Part shown: one piece after another, positions 37,201 through 45,700 of the stretch
Numbering within the stretch: the stretch's first letter is position 1
How the letters are laid out: each line of letters begins with the position of its first letter
DNA from: Anisus vortex
Lineage: Eukaryota > Mollusca > Gastropoda > Planorbidae
Assembly: GCA_949126835.1 (NCBI GenBank)
Contig: OX421497.1
Location: 27,756,742 to 27,820,741, forward strand
Direction: 5' to 3'
Length of the DNA stretch: 64,000 bases
Position numbers and translations under genes: made by a program
The notes under the pieces: model-generated
What the model was told of the DNA's origin: nothing
Seen by the model: only the letters and a program-made list of their open reading frames with translations
Databases searched by the model: none

Positions 37201-39362
37201 GATGCAAAAGAATTTTCTTTTTAATTAATGTACGCATTGTGTTTTTTTAATAACCAACGACGAAACTCTTGACTAGCTTATTTTATAAACAACACTCAAT
37301 TTAACCTAACGCAACTAACACTTTGTGTATTAATGATCGCCTATTCACTTTTGATGGTAAAAACTGATTCCTCAGAACTAATCTTGTATCCTTTGTATAT
37401 TAAAATTTCTAAAAGACCATAACTGTCCGTCGAGGTTGAAATCAATTGTCAAATATCACCAAAAGCGTGTTTTTTGTGTACAAAAATGGCGGGAAAATGC
37501 ACCGGAAGTTCGTGATCTCTTCTATTTGAAAATGTCACACCTATTTAAGTTTGTCAAAGGAATGATCGATCCTACAATTATTACTACAACTTTATTACTG
37601 CAGAAATTATCTTAGGATGCAATCGTGGTATTGTTTTTTTTTATTACTAATTGAATTATCACCATGCGACACTACTCTGTCATTAATTCTACGAACTGGG
37701 CAATTTACAGATAATTCCGGCTTTTGTAATAACTATCGAATCCCGGGGACATATATTTGATAATTTCGAAGTTGATCTAAAAACTGAAGTTTTTTCACAT
37801 GTAACACTTTATGTTGCTTTGGATAAAGAAGTATACAAATTCCCAAATTGTGAATTTCCCCAACCTGGACAACTACTACAGAATAAACACCAATTCTCAC
37901 GCATCGTTGTTTTTAAGGAAGTGTTTCAGCTATGAGCTTTTAGTACTTTATAGCAATAAAGAATTTATAAAAACTTAGAACTATTTGGTTTTGTTAAAAT
38001 TAAGCATAGGCATTTTTGTTTGAATTTATGTAATTGTTATTGAGAAACTGATTTTGGGTATAATCATGTTTTTTATATTAAACTTAGTGCATTAAAACTT
38101 GATAGACTGAAGAAACGGGAAAACAAATCACATTGACAGCATGTAATTAAACCTCTCATTTAAATTCAGAACTAGTTGCAACCAGAGATATGCGAATGAA
38201 GTTTCATAATCTTCTATTATATAGAAAAAGCGAAGTGTCTTTGACATATACGATAAGATAAATTAGAAAACAATCTATATTTTCAATATTTTCCCTTTAA
38301 AGTAATGACGTAATTTCTTGAGAGTAAAAAATATAACATTTATAATTAGACACACATAAAGCAATGGCAATGGCAGTGTGTCTGCTTGCCATGTTTTTAA
38401 TCAATACTAAGTGGGTAAATGCAGAAATTTTATTCCAGTGCAATTGATGTGATATTCTTTGCATCCCAAGAATTGAAGGGGATCCTAAAATGTATTACAT
38501 CCTTTATTCTAAGACATTTTTTTCTACTTTAAAGAAAGCGTACAAAAATGGAAAAAAAAATATATACAAATATATAGTTCTTTATCCCAGTGGTTTCCTC
38601 ACGGGCTATTTTTAGTATTTATTACATTTTATTCAACTATCTTATATTTTATTTCAGCTCTAAGAAAGGAAAAAGGTCATTGGGAAGTTCCAAATCGTCT
38701 CCACCGTCAAAAGTATCTAAAAAAATGTCCAAGAGGAAATCACTCTCCCAGTCTAGAAGAAACACATCCAAAAAAATAAAAAAATCTGCTAAACAAACCT
38801 CCACTAAGCCTAACGCTAAGAAAAGATCTACCCAAAAAAAAAAAAAGATCAAGCCAATTGTCCTAAAAGTTAAGACCAGCTATAAAACACCTTTGACCAC
38901 TAAAAGGCCACACAAATCTGCCATAACCAATAAAAGCCAGTGTGAAGGTCAATCTAATAACGGACATTCAATTGAACCAAGACCAGGGTGTTACAAAGAC
39001 TCTGATGAGCCCAATAGCAAAGGGAAAGGTGAATACTTTTAGTAGTTACATTTTATTTAAACTAAATTGTATTTGATGGCGTAAAATGAAACCTTTTTAA
39101 AAAAAAAATTACATGTTTGGCTTTAGTTTTGAAAATAACCTATCAGCTTATAATTTATACTGCATATTTTACTTTAATCTGTATTGTAGTTGACAACGCT
39201 ACACAAACAGAAATTACGTATGACAAGAGTGGACTCACAGAATTTCATAAAGACGTTCATAGAGTTCTGACTTTCCTGGTACCAAAAGCATTGGAAGGTG
39301 GATTAAAAGAAATTGAGAAGAATGTTAAAAAGTTAAACGCAATGCATTTAAGCTTATCATAA
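13096..39362 (+). CDS. MORC-family CW-type zinc-finger ATPase, 3' part (8 exons)
   Basis: Exons 13096-13227, 13647-13793, 14337-14434, 15451-15534, 15952-16089, 19677-19727, 38658-39028 and 39190-39362 all have AG/GT borders and compatible phases (0,0,2,2,2,2,1), giving 397 residues to the stop. Order: S5-type transducer ([50 protein letters not shown]), CW finger ([16 protein letters not shown]), a Lys/Ser-rich basic region and a short helical end. MORC proteins are nuclear GHKL ATPases that compact chromatin and silence transposons; the CW finger reads methylated H3K4. The N-terminal ATPase exons were not found and probably lie to the left. Exons inside the 19-kb sixth intron could have been missed. 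MORC3/4-like is inference. Confidence 0.85.
13647..13793 (+). CDS. MORC exon: S5 core with NRLIK motif
   Basis: Acceptor CCCATTAATTCAG before 13647, donor GTCAGT at 13794; 49 codons, phase 0. Encodes [15 protein letters not shown] and [18 protein letters not shown]. The Lys in the NRLIK-type loop contacts ATP in GHKL proteins of this class. An in-frame ATG upstream (13626) lies in the polypyrimidine tract and is not taken as a start. Confidence 0.85.
13960..14275 (+). mobile_element. tRNA-derived SINE, family B, copy 1
   Basis: Contains a B box-like GTTCGAATCC (14061), then GGAGGGTGTCCCTGAGTCTG, CAGCTCTGATGAGTTCCTGA and GGCGGCTGGGCATTGTGC, a body also seen at 42185-42460 (+), 34960-35220 (-) and, in part, 53340-53425 (+). 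It lies in a MORC intron. Confidence 0.7.
14337..14434 (+). CDS. MORC exon: GVGVIGVV block
   Basis: Acceptor TTTTATATTCTCTTAG before 14337; donor GTAATA at 14435. 32 codons plus 2 nt. [19 protein letters not shown] and [10 protein letters not shown] follow the family pattern closely. Confidence 0.85.
14436..15450. other. MORC intron, nothing else recognised
   Basis: AT-rich; the frame 14837-15064 has no domain features. Confidence 0.4.
15451..15534 (+). CDS. MORC exon: linker helix to the CW finger
   Basis: Acceptor TTCTTGTTATTAG before 15451; donor GTAGGT at 15535. One nt completes a codon, then [18 protein letters not shown], the helix ending in YW that precedes the CW domain in MORC proteins. 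Confidence 0.75.
15952..16089 (+). CDS. MORC exon: CW-type zinc finger
   Basis: Acceptor TTAACCTATTTATGCAG before 15952; donor GTAAGA at 16090. Encodes [17 protein letters not shown], a spacer and DKWFCILN. The aromatic Trp residues and the C-x2-C and later Cys fit the CW fold, whose last Cys is in the next exon (ARCDTEEE). Confidence 0.9.
16160..19245 (+). pseudogene. RTE-like LINE, near full length, broken
   Basis: After a 5' UTR (16160-16500) with GGATCCACAAAGGCTAGGG, the endonuclease begins [11 protein letters not shown] (16501) and continues through [25 protein letters not shown] and [12 protein letters not shown] (about 17200). The reverse transcriptase follows with [14 protein letters not shown] (17920), [37 protein letters not shown] and [11 protein letters not shown] (18605-18637, catalytic FADD). 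The C terminus has [13 protein letters not shown] and WRNFVAAF before TAA near 19225. At least six stops or frameshifts disable it. It is in the MORC sense orientation within the intron. RTE-like is a style-based call. Confidence 0.85.
19250..19676. other. Intron spacer
   Basis: No coding content; includes TACCGGTACGTGAATGAC-type repeat-like sequence just after the LINE. Confidence 0.35.
19677..19727 (+). CDS. MORC exon: end of CW finger
   Basis: A 51-bp exon with acceptor TACATTTGTTTCAG and donor GTGATC. Encodes [16 protein letters not shown]; the Cys completes the zinc site. It lies 3.6 kb after the previous exon because a LINE fills the intron. Confidence 0.7.
20310..20620 (+). pseudogene. 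LINE 3'-end fragment
   Basis: Encodes [20 protein letters not shown], then [20 protein letters not shown] and a stop at 20508-20510. This pattern closes the reverse-transcriptase ORF of CR1-like LINEs. Related tails are at 6690 and 11040. Confidence 0.65.
20660..22582 (-). pseudogene. 3' half of an RTE-like LINE (reverse transcriptase and C terminus)
   Basis: On the - strand from 22582: [38 protein letters not shown] (22240-22190), [31 protein letters not shown], then [13 protein letters not shown] (about 21505-21465, catalytic YADD), [14 protein letters not shown] and a C-terminal block with [12 protein letters not shown] and [12 protein letters not shown]. One nonsense codon follows LEAV before [19 protein letters not shown]. 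Stops at 22142, 22402 region and others make it defective. The 5' half is at 30195-31640, beyond the inserted LTR element. Confidence 0.85.
22583..23789 (-). repeat. 3' LTR (left copy)
   Basis: Starts TGTCAGGAAC, ends GTACTTGACA. Same length as 28988-30194. The two seen differences are near the right end (GAGTTGATG versus GAGTTGCTG, and CGTAGGACC versus CGTGGGACC). Confidence 0.95.
23790..23803 (-). other. Polypurine tract
   Basis: On the - strand GCGAAGGGGGGTGA lies immediately inside the 3' LTR, the position from which plus-strand DNA synthesis is primed. Confidence 0.8.
23804..24039 (-). other. Element 3' untranslated region
   Basis: Between the pol stop and the polypurine tract; no coding content. 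Confidence 0.6.
24040..27270 (-). CDS. pol: Pol polyprotein: protease, integrase, reverse transcriptase, RNase H
   Basis: 1076 codons from the ATG at 27268-27270. Protease: DTG at residues 34-36. Integrase: H217, H224, C254, C257 (H-x6-H, C-x2-C), catalytic D287, D346 and E382 with 35 residues between the last two, GPY motif at 523-525. Reverse transcriptase: D750 in KIDL, YFDD at 810-813. RNase H: D961, E1000/E1002, D1027 and D1070. All expected catalytic residues are present and there is no internal stop. The integrase lies before the reverse transcriptase, unlike ordinary Ty3/gypsy. The frame is open upstream of the ATG back to the gag UGA at 27373, so pol is probably made as a readthrough product with gag; reinitiation at this ATG is the alternative. 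Likely translated in the cytoplasm and acting in a virus-like particle. Confidence 0.95.
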   Translation of the reverse strand: MSLLENKKGHHRSTGTLIIHNGFVNNRAVSVLRDTGCSIIGLRKDLVQPKDMLEGHYTLKLIDGQTKEYPLAQINIDTPFLKGSYVAALFDDPVVELIIGNVDGAKMYHSAGAVTRAMHQHADAVPYESSESVLGKGDKELHSEVFLREQRADDTLKSLWEKADVGTVHVIKSGFVSFITKQGFLYKHYQPKNKPDAAINQLVVPKSKQRLVLDTAHSSPLAGHMSVRRTKERVYSQFFWPGVDKDIKEFIKSCPTCKRAKTPGRGGKAVLGVMETISTPFRKVAIDIIGPLQMTDRKNRYILTLVDTATRWPEAIPLSNITTSHVIEALSTFFSRIGFPEQILSDNGPQFKSELYNQICRFFNIKAVKTTPYHPNSNGMVERFNGSLESMFRKVAQKDPNNWDRYISAALFAYREVPNDSTHYSPYELVYGRRVRGPMSILKHLFTDQFLEKETKTVYDYLLDLKNRLAVASHLALENDKVSKSQYKAYYDQSATDKDINVGDSVLLLKPNKQNKLSSNWDGPYVVQKKVSNLNVAIKKGGKSKIYHINRLLKYHERSNDVLSNVDDEVKLLDACAVSVVTDSEHDEANDCVSSQIPDLPTLNYGDCNSIGELDINPELPASQKVQIHNILSEFSSIITDIPGRAKVKEFKIELTSDKPIALKPYAVPIHMKDVLASEIDNLLNLDIIEESDSPYASPVVLVKKRDGTIRTCVDFRKLNAITKFDAEVIPDQEDLFTYLSTAKYFTKIDLTKGFHQIPIEPDSRHFTAFRVPGGHYQFKYLPFGLINCPSFFNRTVRNVLKGLSNVIFYFDDICVFNDTWESHLESLSAVLHRLRETGFTVKPSKLQIAHNVINFLGHVVGEGTLRPDPSNIEKVLNLRVPQTKQEVRSLMGLANYYSKFIPSFANLVSPITELLKKGKPLKVYLSPECDSALRGIQTCLTTSPILTLPNPQLPFVLQTDASNIGISCCLMQVVDGFHHPVKFLSRKLLPREQRYSTIEKECLAIVWSVQRLSRYLLGTHFTLQCDHRPLSYLKSATFGNSRICRWSLLLQDYHFTIQHIKGVNNVNADVLSRLI
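27271..27375 (-). promoter_or_regulatory. In-frame gag UGA with UGA-CUA readthrough context
   Basis: Gag ends CGA ATG TGA CTA CCC. The same frame runs on without a stop for 34 codons into the pol ATG, and encodes C-x2-C-x12-C-x2-H (CIKC ... CQSH), a possible extra zinc site found only in a fusion product. UGA followed by CUA is a known strong readthrough context in animal cells. Readthrough itself is inference. Confidence 0.65.
27373..28287 (-). CDS. gag: Gag with CCHC zinc knuckle
   Basis: Continuous frame of about 304 codons from just after a stop at 28288-28290 to TGA at 27373-27375. There is no ATG before MILHD near 27972, so the true start is unresolved. Central helical capsid-like part: [49 protein letters not shown]. 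Zinc knuckle [14 protein letters not shown] (C-x2-C-x4-H-x4-C) around 27535-27495, then a basic Asn/Ser tail. Upstream, an eight-T run at 28276-28283 separates it from another open frame with plausible gag residues (see next entry), suggesting a one-base length change. Gag would package element RNA. Confidence 0.85.
   Translation of the reverse strand, partial: KEKKLTQYIEDQSKKDLDSQKRCAQPDKNSQSHERTDYSQTSQLPPDEYHRKGPQLDKNFKRLEEGEDLDYFFLLFETTAIKDRLPRTTWPLHLAHKLTDKLKNYMILHDLLHSADYDRVKAELLSFAGYSDETYRHRWDTTVPRGDDFREYAMVLKRSLESWVKTSKTPRTYEGLMDLLLKGRIYNEVSSNLLRELLMKQPQSPNEALSIIDYYKIASKGANVSKVHKPLPYVAAATDVAVGVVGNTLTCFRCGQAGHFAKECFLKPMASGAFQKGNDFHSNKHRSRQVYNSNNTLDKNTQRM
28284..28474 (-). pseudogene. 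Probable gag N-terminal extension in a shifted frame
   Basis: Open from a TAG at 28475-28477. Encodes a Cys-rich piece ([18 protein letters not shown]) and [19 protein letters not shown], which lead smoothly into the gag frame if one base of the T run at 28276-28283 is discounted. Either the copy carries an indel, the read has a homopolymer error, or a programmed shift occurs. Confidence 0.4.
28475..28987 (-). other. Element 5' untranslated leader and primer-binding region
   Basis: Between the 5' LTR and gag. Directly inside the LTR the - strand reads TTGTGGGGGCCGTCCAAAG, the expected primer-binding place; I cannot match it to a particular tRNA. A frame at 28828-28550 has no domain and is taken as noise. 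Confidence 0.6.
28988..30194 (-). repeat. 5' LTR (right copy)
   Basis: 1207 bp, TGTCAGGAAC to GTACTTGACA, followed by the TATAG target duplicate at 30195-30199. Confidence 0.95.
30195..31640 (-). pseudogene. 5' half of the RTE-like LINE (5' UTR and endonuclease)
   Basis: On the - strand a 5' UTR (31640-31210) is followed by the endonuclease: [18 protein letters not shown] (31190), [41 protein letters not shown] (30860), then after a frame change [40 protein letters not shown] and [13 protein letters not shown] (30590-30552). The catalytic [12 protein letters not shown] and SDH blocks are all recognisable. The frame continues across the LTR-element junction into 22582 once one TATAG copy is discounted, proving that the LTR element interrupted this LINE. 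Confidence 0.85.
31930..33270 (-). pseudogene. Third LINE fragment, 5'-truncated reverse transcriptase
   Basis: On the - strand: reverse-transcriptase blocks [20 protein letters not shown] and [17 protein letters not shown] (32930-32785), then after breaks a C-terminal block with [32 protein letters not shown] and [14 protein letters not shown] (32465-32250). Fragments are out of frame with each other and no endonuclease is present. It belongs to a different subfamily from the LINE at 20660-31640. Confidence 0.75.
33275..34955. other. Intron stretch with G-rich tract, no gene seen
   Basis: AT-rich to mixed DNA. 33943-33980 holds at least four G runs (GGGG, GGGG, GGGGG, GGGGG) and could fold as a G-quadruplex. 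A TATATATATA at 33843 precedes it. The frame 34089-34274 has no recognisable domain. Confidence 0.45.
34960..35220 (-). mobile_element. tRNA-derived SINE, family B, copy 2
   Basis: The complement contains CCCAGCTCTGATGGGTACCC and upstream AATCCTGATGAAAGC, matching the family body at 42310 and 53360 and a B-box-like site. Confidence 0.6.
35225..37050. other. MORC intron, nothing recognised
   Basis: AT-rich, no domain-bearing frame on either strand. Confidence 0.4.
37053..37202 (+). CDS. THAP-domain N-terminal exon or remnant
   Basis: ATG at 37053 opens 49 codons to TGA at 37200: [19 protein letters not shown] then [19 protein letters not shown]-x4-C near the start, a FP motif and the K-R-K-R-W block match the first half of a THAP DNA-binding finger; the C-x2-H half is missing and would be in a following exon. 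THAP fingers occur in host transcription factors and in P-type transposases. A donor site could be GTTTAT at 37178, but it is weak. Confidence 0.5.
   Translation: MYMCYVTGCTKSCKGLNYISFPNDVVKRKRWIVDVRFEESPVYNPELIA
37711..37935 (+). CDS. Unrecognised terminal exon with poly(A) signal
   Basis: After a possible acceptor (CAATTTACAG) 74 codons run to TGA at 37933-37935, with AATAAA only 20 bp further on (37955-37960). The product has balanced composition ([37 protein letters not shown]), unlike random AT-rich frames. No domain recognised. It could be the last exon of a small gene nested in the MORC intron, possibly with the THAP exon 500 bp upstream. 37480-37520 between them has AAAATGGCGG and CCGGAAGT, which resemble YY1 and ETS promoter sites. 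Confidence 0.4.
   Translation: MIPAFVITIESRGHIFDNFEVDLKTEVFSHVTLYVALDKEVYKFPNCEFPQPGQLLQNKHQFSRIVVFKEVFQL
37955..37960 (+). terminator. Candidate poly(A) signal
   Basis: AATAAA 20 bp after the stop of the 37711 exon. Confidence 0.45.
38658..39028 (+). CDS. MORC exon: Lys/Ser-rich basic tail
   Basis: Acceptor TATTTTATTTCAG before 38658; donor GTGAAT at 39029. 123 codons with runs such as KKIKKSAKQ and QKKKKIKP, consistent with nuclear localisation and DNA binding. Its entry phase matches the exon at 19727, which is why I join them across 19 kb. Confidence 0.7.
39190..39362 (+). CDS. MORC terminal exon
   Basis: Acceptor TTTAATCTGTATTGTAG before 39190, two nt complete a codon, then 57 codons to TAA at 39360-39362. 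Contains ATQTEITYD and an amphipathic helix with [13 protein letters not shown]. Followed by AATAAA at 39449. Confidence 0.75.
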
Positions 39363-39448
39363 TCATGAATATTGCGAATGATGTGCTTTATTAAGGCAGA
39401 CATTGTCAGACTTTATAATATTGTTTATCTTGCTATGCATCAGTTATT

Positions 39449-39454
39449 AATAAA
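39449..39454 (+). terminator. Candidate MORC poly(A) signal
   Basis: AATAAA 87 bp after the MORC stop codon, first such hexamer in the 3' UTR. Confidence 0.65.
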
Positions 39455-39459
39455 AGCAA

Positions 39460-42180
39460 TCCTATTAAAATTTTAAGCATTTAATTCAACATAGAAATAC
39501 AACATACTTAAAAAAAAACTCTTTAAAACAGATTTAAAAAAAATTAATTTGCAAGAAAAGAGACGTTTCCGCCCTCCCCTCCCCAACCCCACCTAGTCCA
39601 ATACCTCCTTTCTTTTCCAAAACCGAGGATTTTTACAAATATTTCTGAATAAAAAAACAAATAAATGTCGGGTCTAATGGTGTTTTCATTTTTTAATTTG
39701 AATCGATAATTGGATATAACACTTTTTCTTCATGCAACTGTTTAGAATGAGCCTGTTAACCATTTTCCCACCTTGCACTATGTCCCCTTGCCTATTTTGC
39801 TACCATCTCATCTCCTTTCCCCAATTTACACTATTTGTCCCTTCTTGTCCCACAACCTCCCACAAACATGTACTATTTGTCTCACTTTACCTTGCAATCC
39901 TGGTTACGCCACCGATAATTCATGCTCATTATTTTTTCGTCAATGTTCTGCTCTTTGCATACTTTGAAAGTTGAGTTCTAAATTCATGTCCAAAATATAA
40001 CAAACTAATGCTAGTAATAAAACGATTTAAGTTAAAAAAAATGAACTTTTTTGTCGTATTGTTTGTTCATTGCACGTGCAATAATACTCTTTACACTAAA
40101 ATAATTATTGTGTAACTAATATAAATATTATAAATTTTGTTATTGAAAAAAAAATTAAGTATTTTTTCTTAACTTCTAATATATTGAAATGTTTTTTTGT
40201 TTTTTTTATAACTTTTTCTTTGACATTAATTATTTTATTATTAATCAGTAGGCTAACATAGTCATTTTCTCTCGTTTATATATTGGCTTTTTAAAGATAT
40301 TGCGAGATATTTAAAAACAAACAAATAATAAACAAATCCAAATGACATCACTGAAACACATTCGTCTTTGACATTCTAGAATTTAGAGCAAAACATTAAT
40401 TTTCTAATTTAACAAACAAAAACTCATAATCTCTAACCCAGTGGTTCTTAAATTTTTGGAGGGGTTTCTCATTTCACGGTCTCGTAGAAATGGAGGGCTC
40501 GCAAAAAATTCTACGATATAAAAATTAACTAGAATATAGCCTATAGTATAGGCCTTCTGTTAATGAAACATTTTTTTTTTACAAACAGTAATGTATTTAG
40601 AAAATTTAATATTTTAGTTAAAATTTCAATGCATCTGCTTTCCCGAATCAGTCTATCTATGTTTGGATTAGTTTCGGCAAGGTCTATTCTCATGTCGATT
40701 GATGTATGAAAACGGTTTGTCGATATATATTTTTTTGTAATATTAATAGCTAGGAGAATGTTATCTCACTCTTATCACTCCTAGGTGGTTACAAATAAAA
40801 TCAGCACTCTTAAAGCATTCATTGCAATAGAGGGATAAGAAAGCGCACTTAAATCTAAATATCACTACAACGCATTTACATAAAAGTATGTTTTGAATCA
40901 CCATCATTTATCAGAGGGAGTGATACAAAGTACTTTTTGAAGGTATAAGCTGCTGTACCATGTTTTAACATGGAATCGATTAATGTGATTTTGTTAATTC
41001 TATGTTAATATGGTTATTATTATTCTACTTAATAGTATGTTTAGGTTGCTTCACCATCCTTATGATCAGTTTGGTTCGAAGGGTACTTTACTTTAATAGT
41101 ATGTTACTACTATTTTTAGCCTAATACATTCATATATTACTGTTGTACTCAAGCTTTTATACACCATTTTTGATGTTGTTTAATGTTTCTAATCGAATTT
41201 TAATTATGTTTCAAAGTTTTTTTTACTAGCTTTTGCATTTTTATATACAATTATAAACAATTTTAATACAATTATAAAGACTTAGTTGCTGTTAAATTAT
41301 AATACTTGTTGTGGTGTCTGGACATTTTAAGAAGGGCACAAGATATTATGAAATTAATCACATTTCGGTCGGTTAAGATTAGATAATTTAAAAGCTAATA
41401 TTATCTGATTCTACATGTTATCTGTATACCAATTAAAGTCAATTAATAATTTCAAGAATTAATTAATGTAAGTGACTTTGTGTAAATATCATTTATTTGA
41501 CTAAATTTGTTCTGTAAGTACACACTTTAAGCCGATGTTATTCGACACATGACATTAAATTTGTATTCATTATTATGCCAATTTCTTAATATGTTTATTT
41601 ATTCCTATGTTTAACCCATTATTGCTTTCAATATTTTGTATTCTTACTGTTGTACGTCACTGTTGTACTCACTCTGCTCACGAGTAGGCCTATATTAGGC
41701 AACGTAATAACTTGAGTAATCCGCGATCTGACCTTCCCCCCTCCGCCGCCAACCCGTCCACTCAACGCTTTCATTTGTACTAGTTCAGAAGAAATTAACA
41801 TGGTCATAGTAAATTTTCCACGGTCAACAGTGACCATGATTCTAAGCCCCCCCCCCCCCCCCAAACTCACCACATTTCCCGTCACGTCTCTCCACCTCTG
41901 TCAATAAAAGAGTTTAAACCAATGATCTAACCAAAAGAAATTGTAATAATAAGTCCCTCCCATTTTCTACTGCGTAGAATGTTTCTTTTTTTTTTTTTTT
42001 ACATATTTTACGGCATAAGATATCTCTTTATGCGATGGATTTTTATGTTAAAGTGAAGTTCTAGCTATCTGCGACATATTACGTTCGTTTAGAGCAGGAA
42101 CTCATCAAAAATAAAAAAAACAATGTGCTTTAACATGAAATTGAGCACATCACTATAAGTGGGAATCCCTTACAGACAAC
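39460..42180. other. Intergenic AT-rich stretch
   Basis: Downstream of MORC; no domain-bearing frame. Includes a C run of about 16 at 41848-41863 and a T run at 41986-42000. Confidence 0.45.
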
Positions 42181-42184
42181 CTCC

Positions 42185-42460
42185 TAACAGCCAAGTGGTC
42201 GGAGTGAGTTACATTCGCACTGTGACCCTGTTTTTTTTCTGAGTACTGTAGGTTCTGGGCTCAAATTCCGCTGAACTCTAAGATTTGTTCCCAGTACTGG
42301 AGGGTGTCCTTGAGTCTAACTACAACCAGCTCTGATGGGTACCTGATTATAGCGGGGTAAAGTAAAGGCGTCTAGGCATTGTACTAATTATATAATCCCC
42401 TAGTAGGCCGTAAATACAGAAACGGGTGAAACCTGCTTAGCCAGTAATATGGATTAATTT
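42185..42460 (+). mobile_element. tRNA-derived SINE, family B, copy 3
   Basis: A-box-like AGCCAAGTGGTCGGAGTG (42190), B-box-like GGGCTCAAATTC (42257), then GGAGGGTGTCCTTGAGTCT, CAGCTCTGATGGGTACCTGA and GGCGTCTAGGCATTGTAC. Same body as at 13960. Confidence 0.75.
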
Positions 42461-42761
42461 GGACGGACGGGATACTTTACTTTTTTAAAAAATTTCCTTG
42501 TCACACTTGTGTTGTTTTTTTTTTTCAGCTGAGGTATTTAGTTTTGTTCGTTTGGGTTACTAAGTCTATAACCTGCTTGACAAAATGGAAATCAGCTAAG
42601 AAAAAGAAGCTAAATAATGATAAACGCCAAATATGCCAGAAGTGCATACATGTACATCATAATGAACCAACAACAACTAGCAGAAGTAAAGAATTTCAAA
42701 TGCCAGAATTTTAAGAAGGGCAAAAACGTTAAAACAGGAAAATGGAGGGGGAGCAAATGGC

Positions 42762-45700
42762 GTATGGTGTGGTATAAACTATAGTGCACGGTATTGTATA
42801 GACTATAGTGCACGGTGTGGTATAGACTATAGTGCACGGTATTGTATAGACTATAGTGCACGGTATTGTATAGACTATAGTGCACGGTATTGTATAGACT
42901 ATAGTGCACGGTGTGGTATAGACTATAGTGCACGGTATTGTATAGACTATAGTGTACGGTATTGTATAGACTATAGTGCACGGTATTGTATAGACTATAG
43001 TGCACGGTATTGTATAGACTATAGTGTACAGTGTGGTATAGACTATAGTGTACGGTGTGGTATAGACTATAGTGTACGGTGTGGTATAGACTATAGTGCA
43101 CGGTGTGGTATAGACTATAGTTCACGGTATTGTATAGACTATAGTGTACGGTGTGGTATAGACTATAGTGTACAGTGTGGTATAGACTATAGTGTACGGT
43201 GTGGTATAGACTATAGTGTACGGTGTGGTATAGACTATAGTGCACGGTGTGGTATAGACTATAGTTCACGGTATTGTATAGACTATAGTGTACGGTGTGG
43301 TATAGACTATAGTGTACGGTGTGGTATAGACTATAGTGTACGGTGTGGTATAGACTATAGTGCACGGTATTGTATAGACTATAGTGCACGGTGTGGTATA
43401 GACTATAGTGCACGGTATTGTATAGACTGTAGTGCACGGTATTGTATAGACTATAGTGCACGGTGTGGTATAGACTATAGTGCACGGTATTGTATAGACT
43501 GTAGTGCACGGTATTGTATAGACTATAGTGCACGGTGTGGTATAGACTATAGTGCACGGTATTGTATAGACTATAGTGCACGGTATTGTATAGACTATAG
43601 TGCACGGTATTGTATAGACTATAGTGTACGGTGTGGTATAGACTATAGTGCATGGTGTGGTATAGACTATAGTGCACGGTGTGGTATAGACTATAGTGCA
43701 CGGTATTGTATAGACTGTAGTGCACGGTATTGTATAGACTATAGTGCACGGTGTGGTATAGACTATAGTGCACGGTATTGTATAGACTATAGTGCACGGT
43801 ATTGTATAGACTATAGTGCACGGTATTGTATAGACTATAGTGCACGGTATTGTATAGACTATAGTGCACGGTATTGTATAGACTATAATGCACGGTATTA
43901 TATAGACTATAGTGCACGGTGTGGTATAGACTATAGTGAACGGTATTGTATAGACTATAGTGCACGGTATTGTATAGACTATAGTGCACGGTATTGTATA
44001 GACTATAGTGCACGGTGTCGTATAGACTATAGTGCACGGTATTGTATAGACTATAGTGCACGGTATTGTATAGACTATAGTGCACGGTGTGGTATAGACT
44101 ATAGTGCACGGTATTGTATAGACTATAGTGCACGGTATTGTATAGACTATAGTGCACGGTGTGGTATAGACTATAGTGCACGGTATTGTATAGACTATAG
44201 TGCACGGTATTGTATAGACTATAGTGCACGGTGTGGTATAGACTATAGTGCACGGTGTGGTATAGACTATAGTGCACAGTGTGGTATAAACTATAGTGCA
44301 CGGCGTGGTATAAACTACAGTGCACAGTGTGGTATACACTATAGTGCACGGTATTGTATAAACTATAGTGCACGGTGTGGTATAGTCTATAGTGCACGGT
44401 ATTGTATAGACTATAGTGCACGGTATTGTATAGACTATAGTGCACGGTGTGATATAGACATTAGTGCACGGTGTGGTATAGACTATAGTGCACGGTGTGG
44501 AATAGGCTATAGTGCACGTTGTGCTATAGACTATAGTGCATGTTTTGGTATAGACTATAGTGCACGGTGTGGTATAAACTATAGTGCACGGTGTGGTATA
44601 AACTATAGTGCACGGTGTGGTATAAACTATAGTGCACGGTGTGGTATAAACTATAGTACACGGTGTGGTATAAACTATTGTACACGGTGTGGTAAAAACT
44701 ATAGTGCACGGTATTGTATAGACTATAGTGCACAGTGTGGTATAAACTATAGTGCACGGTGTGGTATAGACTATAGTGTACGGTGTGGTATAAACTATAG
44801 TGCACGGCGTGGTATAGACTATAGTGCACAGTGTGGTATAGACTATAGTGCAAGGTATTGTATAGACTATATTGCACGGTGTGGTATAGACTATAGTGCA
44901 CGGTGTGGAATAGGCTATAGTGCACGTTGTGCTATAGACTATAGTGCACATTTTGGTATAGACTATAGTGCACGGTGTGGTATAAACTATAGTGCACGGT
45001 GTGGTATAGACTATAGTGCACGTTTTGGTATAGACTATAGTGCACGGTGTGGTATAAACTATAGTGCACGGTGTGGTATAGACTATAGTGCACGTTTTGG
45101 TATAGACTATAGTGCACGGTGTGGTATAAACTATAGTGCACGGTGTGGTATAGACTATAGTGCATGTTTTGGTACAGACTATAGTGCACGGTGTGGTATA
45201 AACTATAGTGTACGGTTTGGTAGAGACTATAGTGCACGGTGTGGTATAGACTATAGTGTACGGTGTGGTATAGACTATAGTGCACGGTGTGGTATAAACT
45301 ATAGTGCACAGTGTGGTATAGACTATAGTGCACGGTGTGGTATAGACTATAGTGCACGGTGTGGTATAAACTATAGTACACGGTGTGGTATAGACTATAG
45401 TGCACGGTGTAGTATAAACTATAGTGCACGGTGTGGTATAGACTATAGTGCACGGTGTGGTATAGACTATAGTGCACGGTGTGGTATAGACTATAGTGTA
45501 CGGTGTGGTATAAACTATAGTGCACGGTGTGGTATAGACTATAGTGCACGGTGTGGTATAGACTATAGTGCACGGTGTGGTATAGACTATAGTGTACGTT
45601 GTGGTATAAACTTTAGGGCACGGTGTGGTATAAACTATAGTACACGGTGTCGTATAGACTATAGTGCACGGTGTGGTATAGACTATAGTGCACGGTGTGG

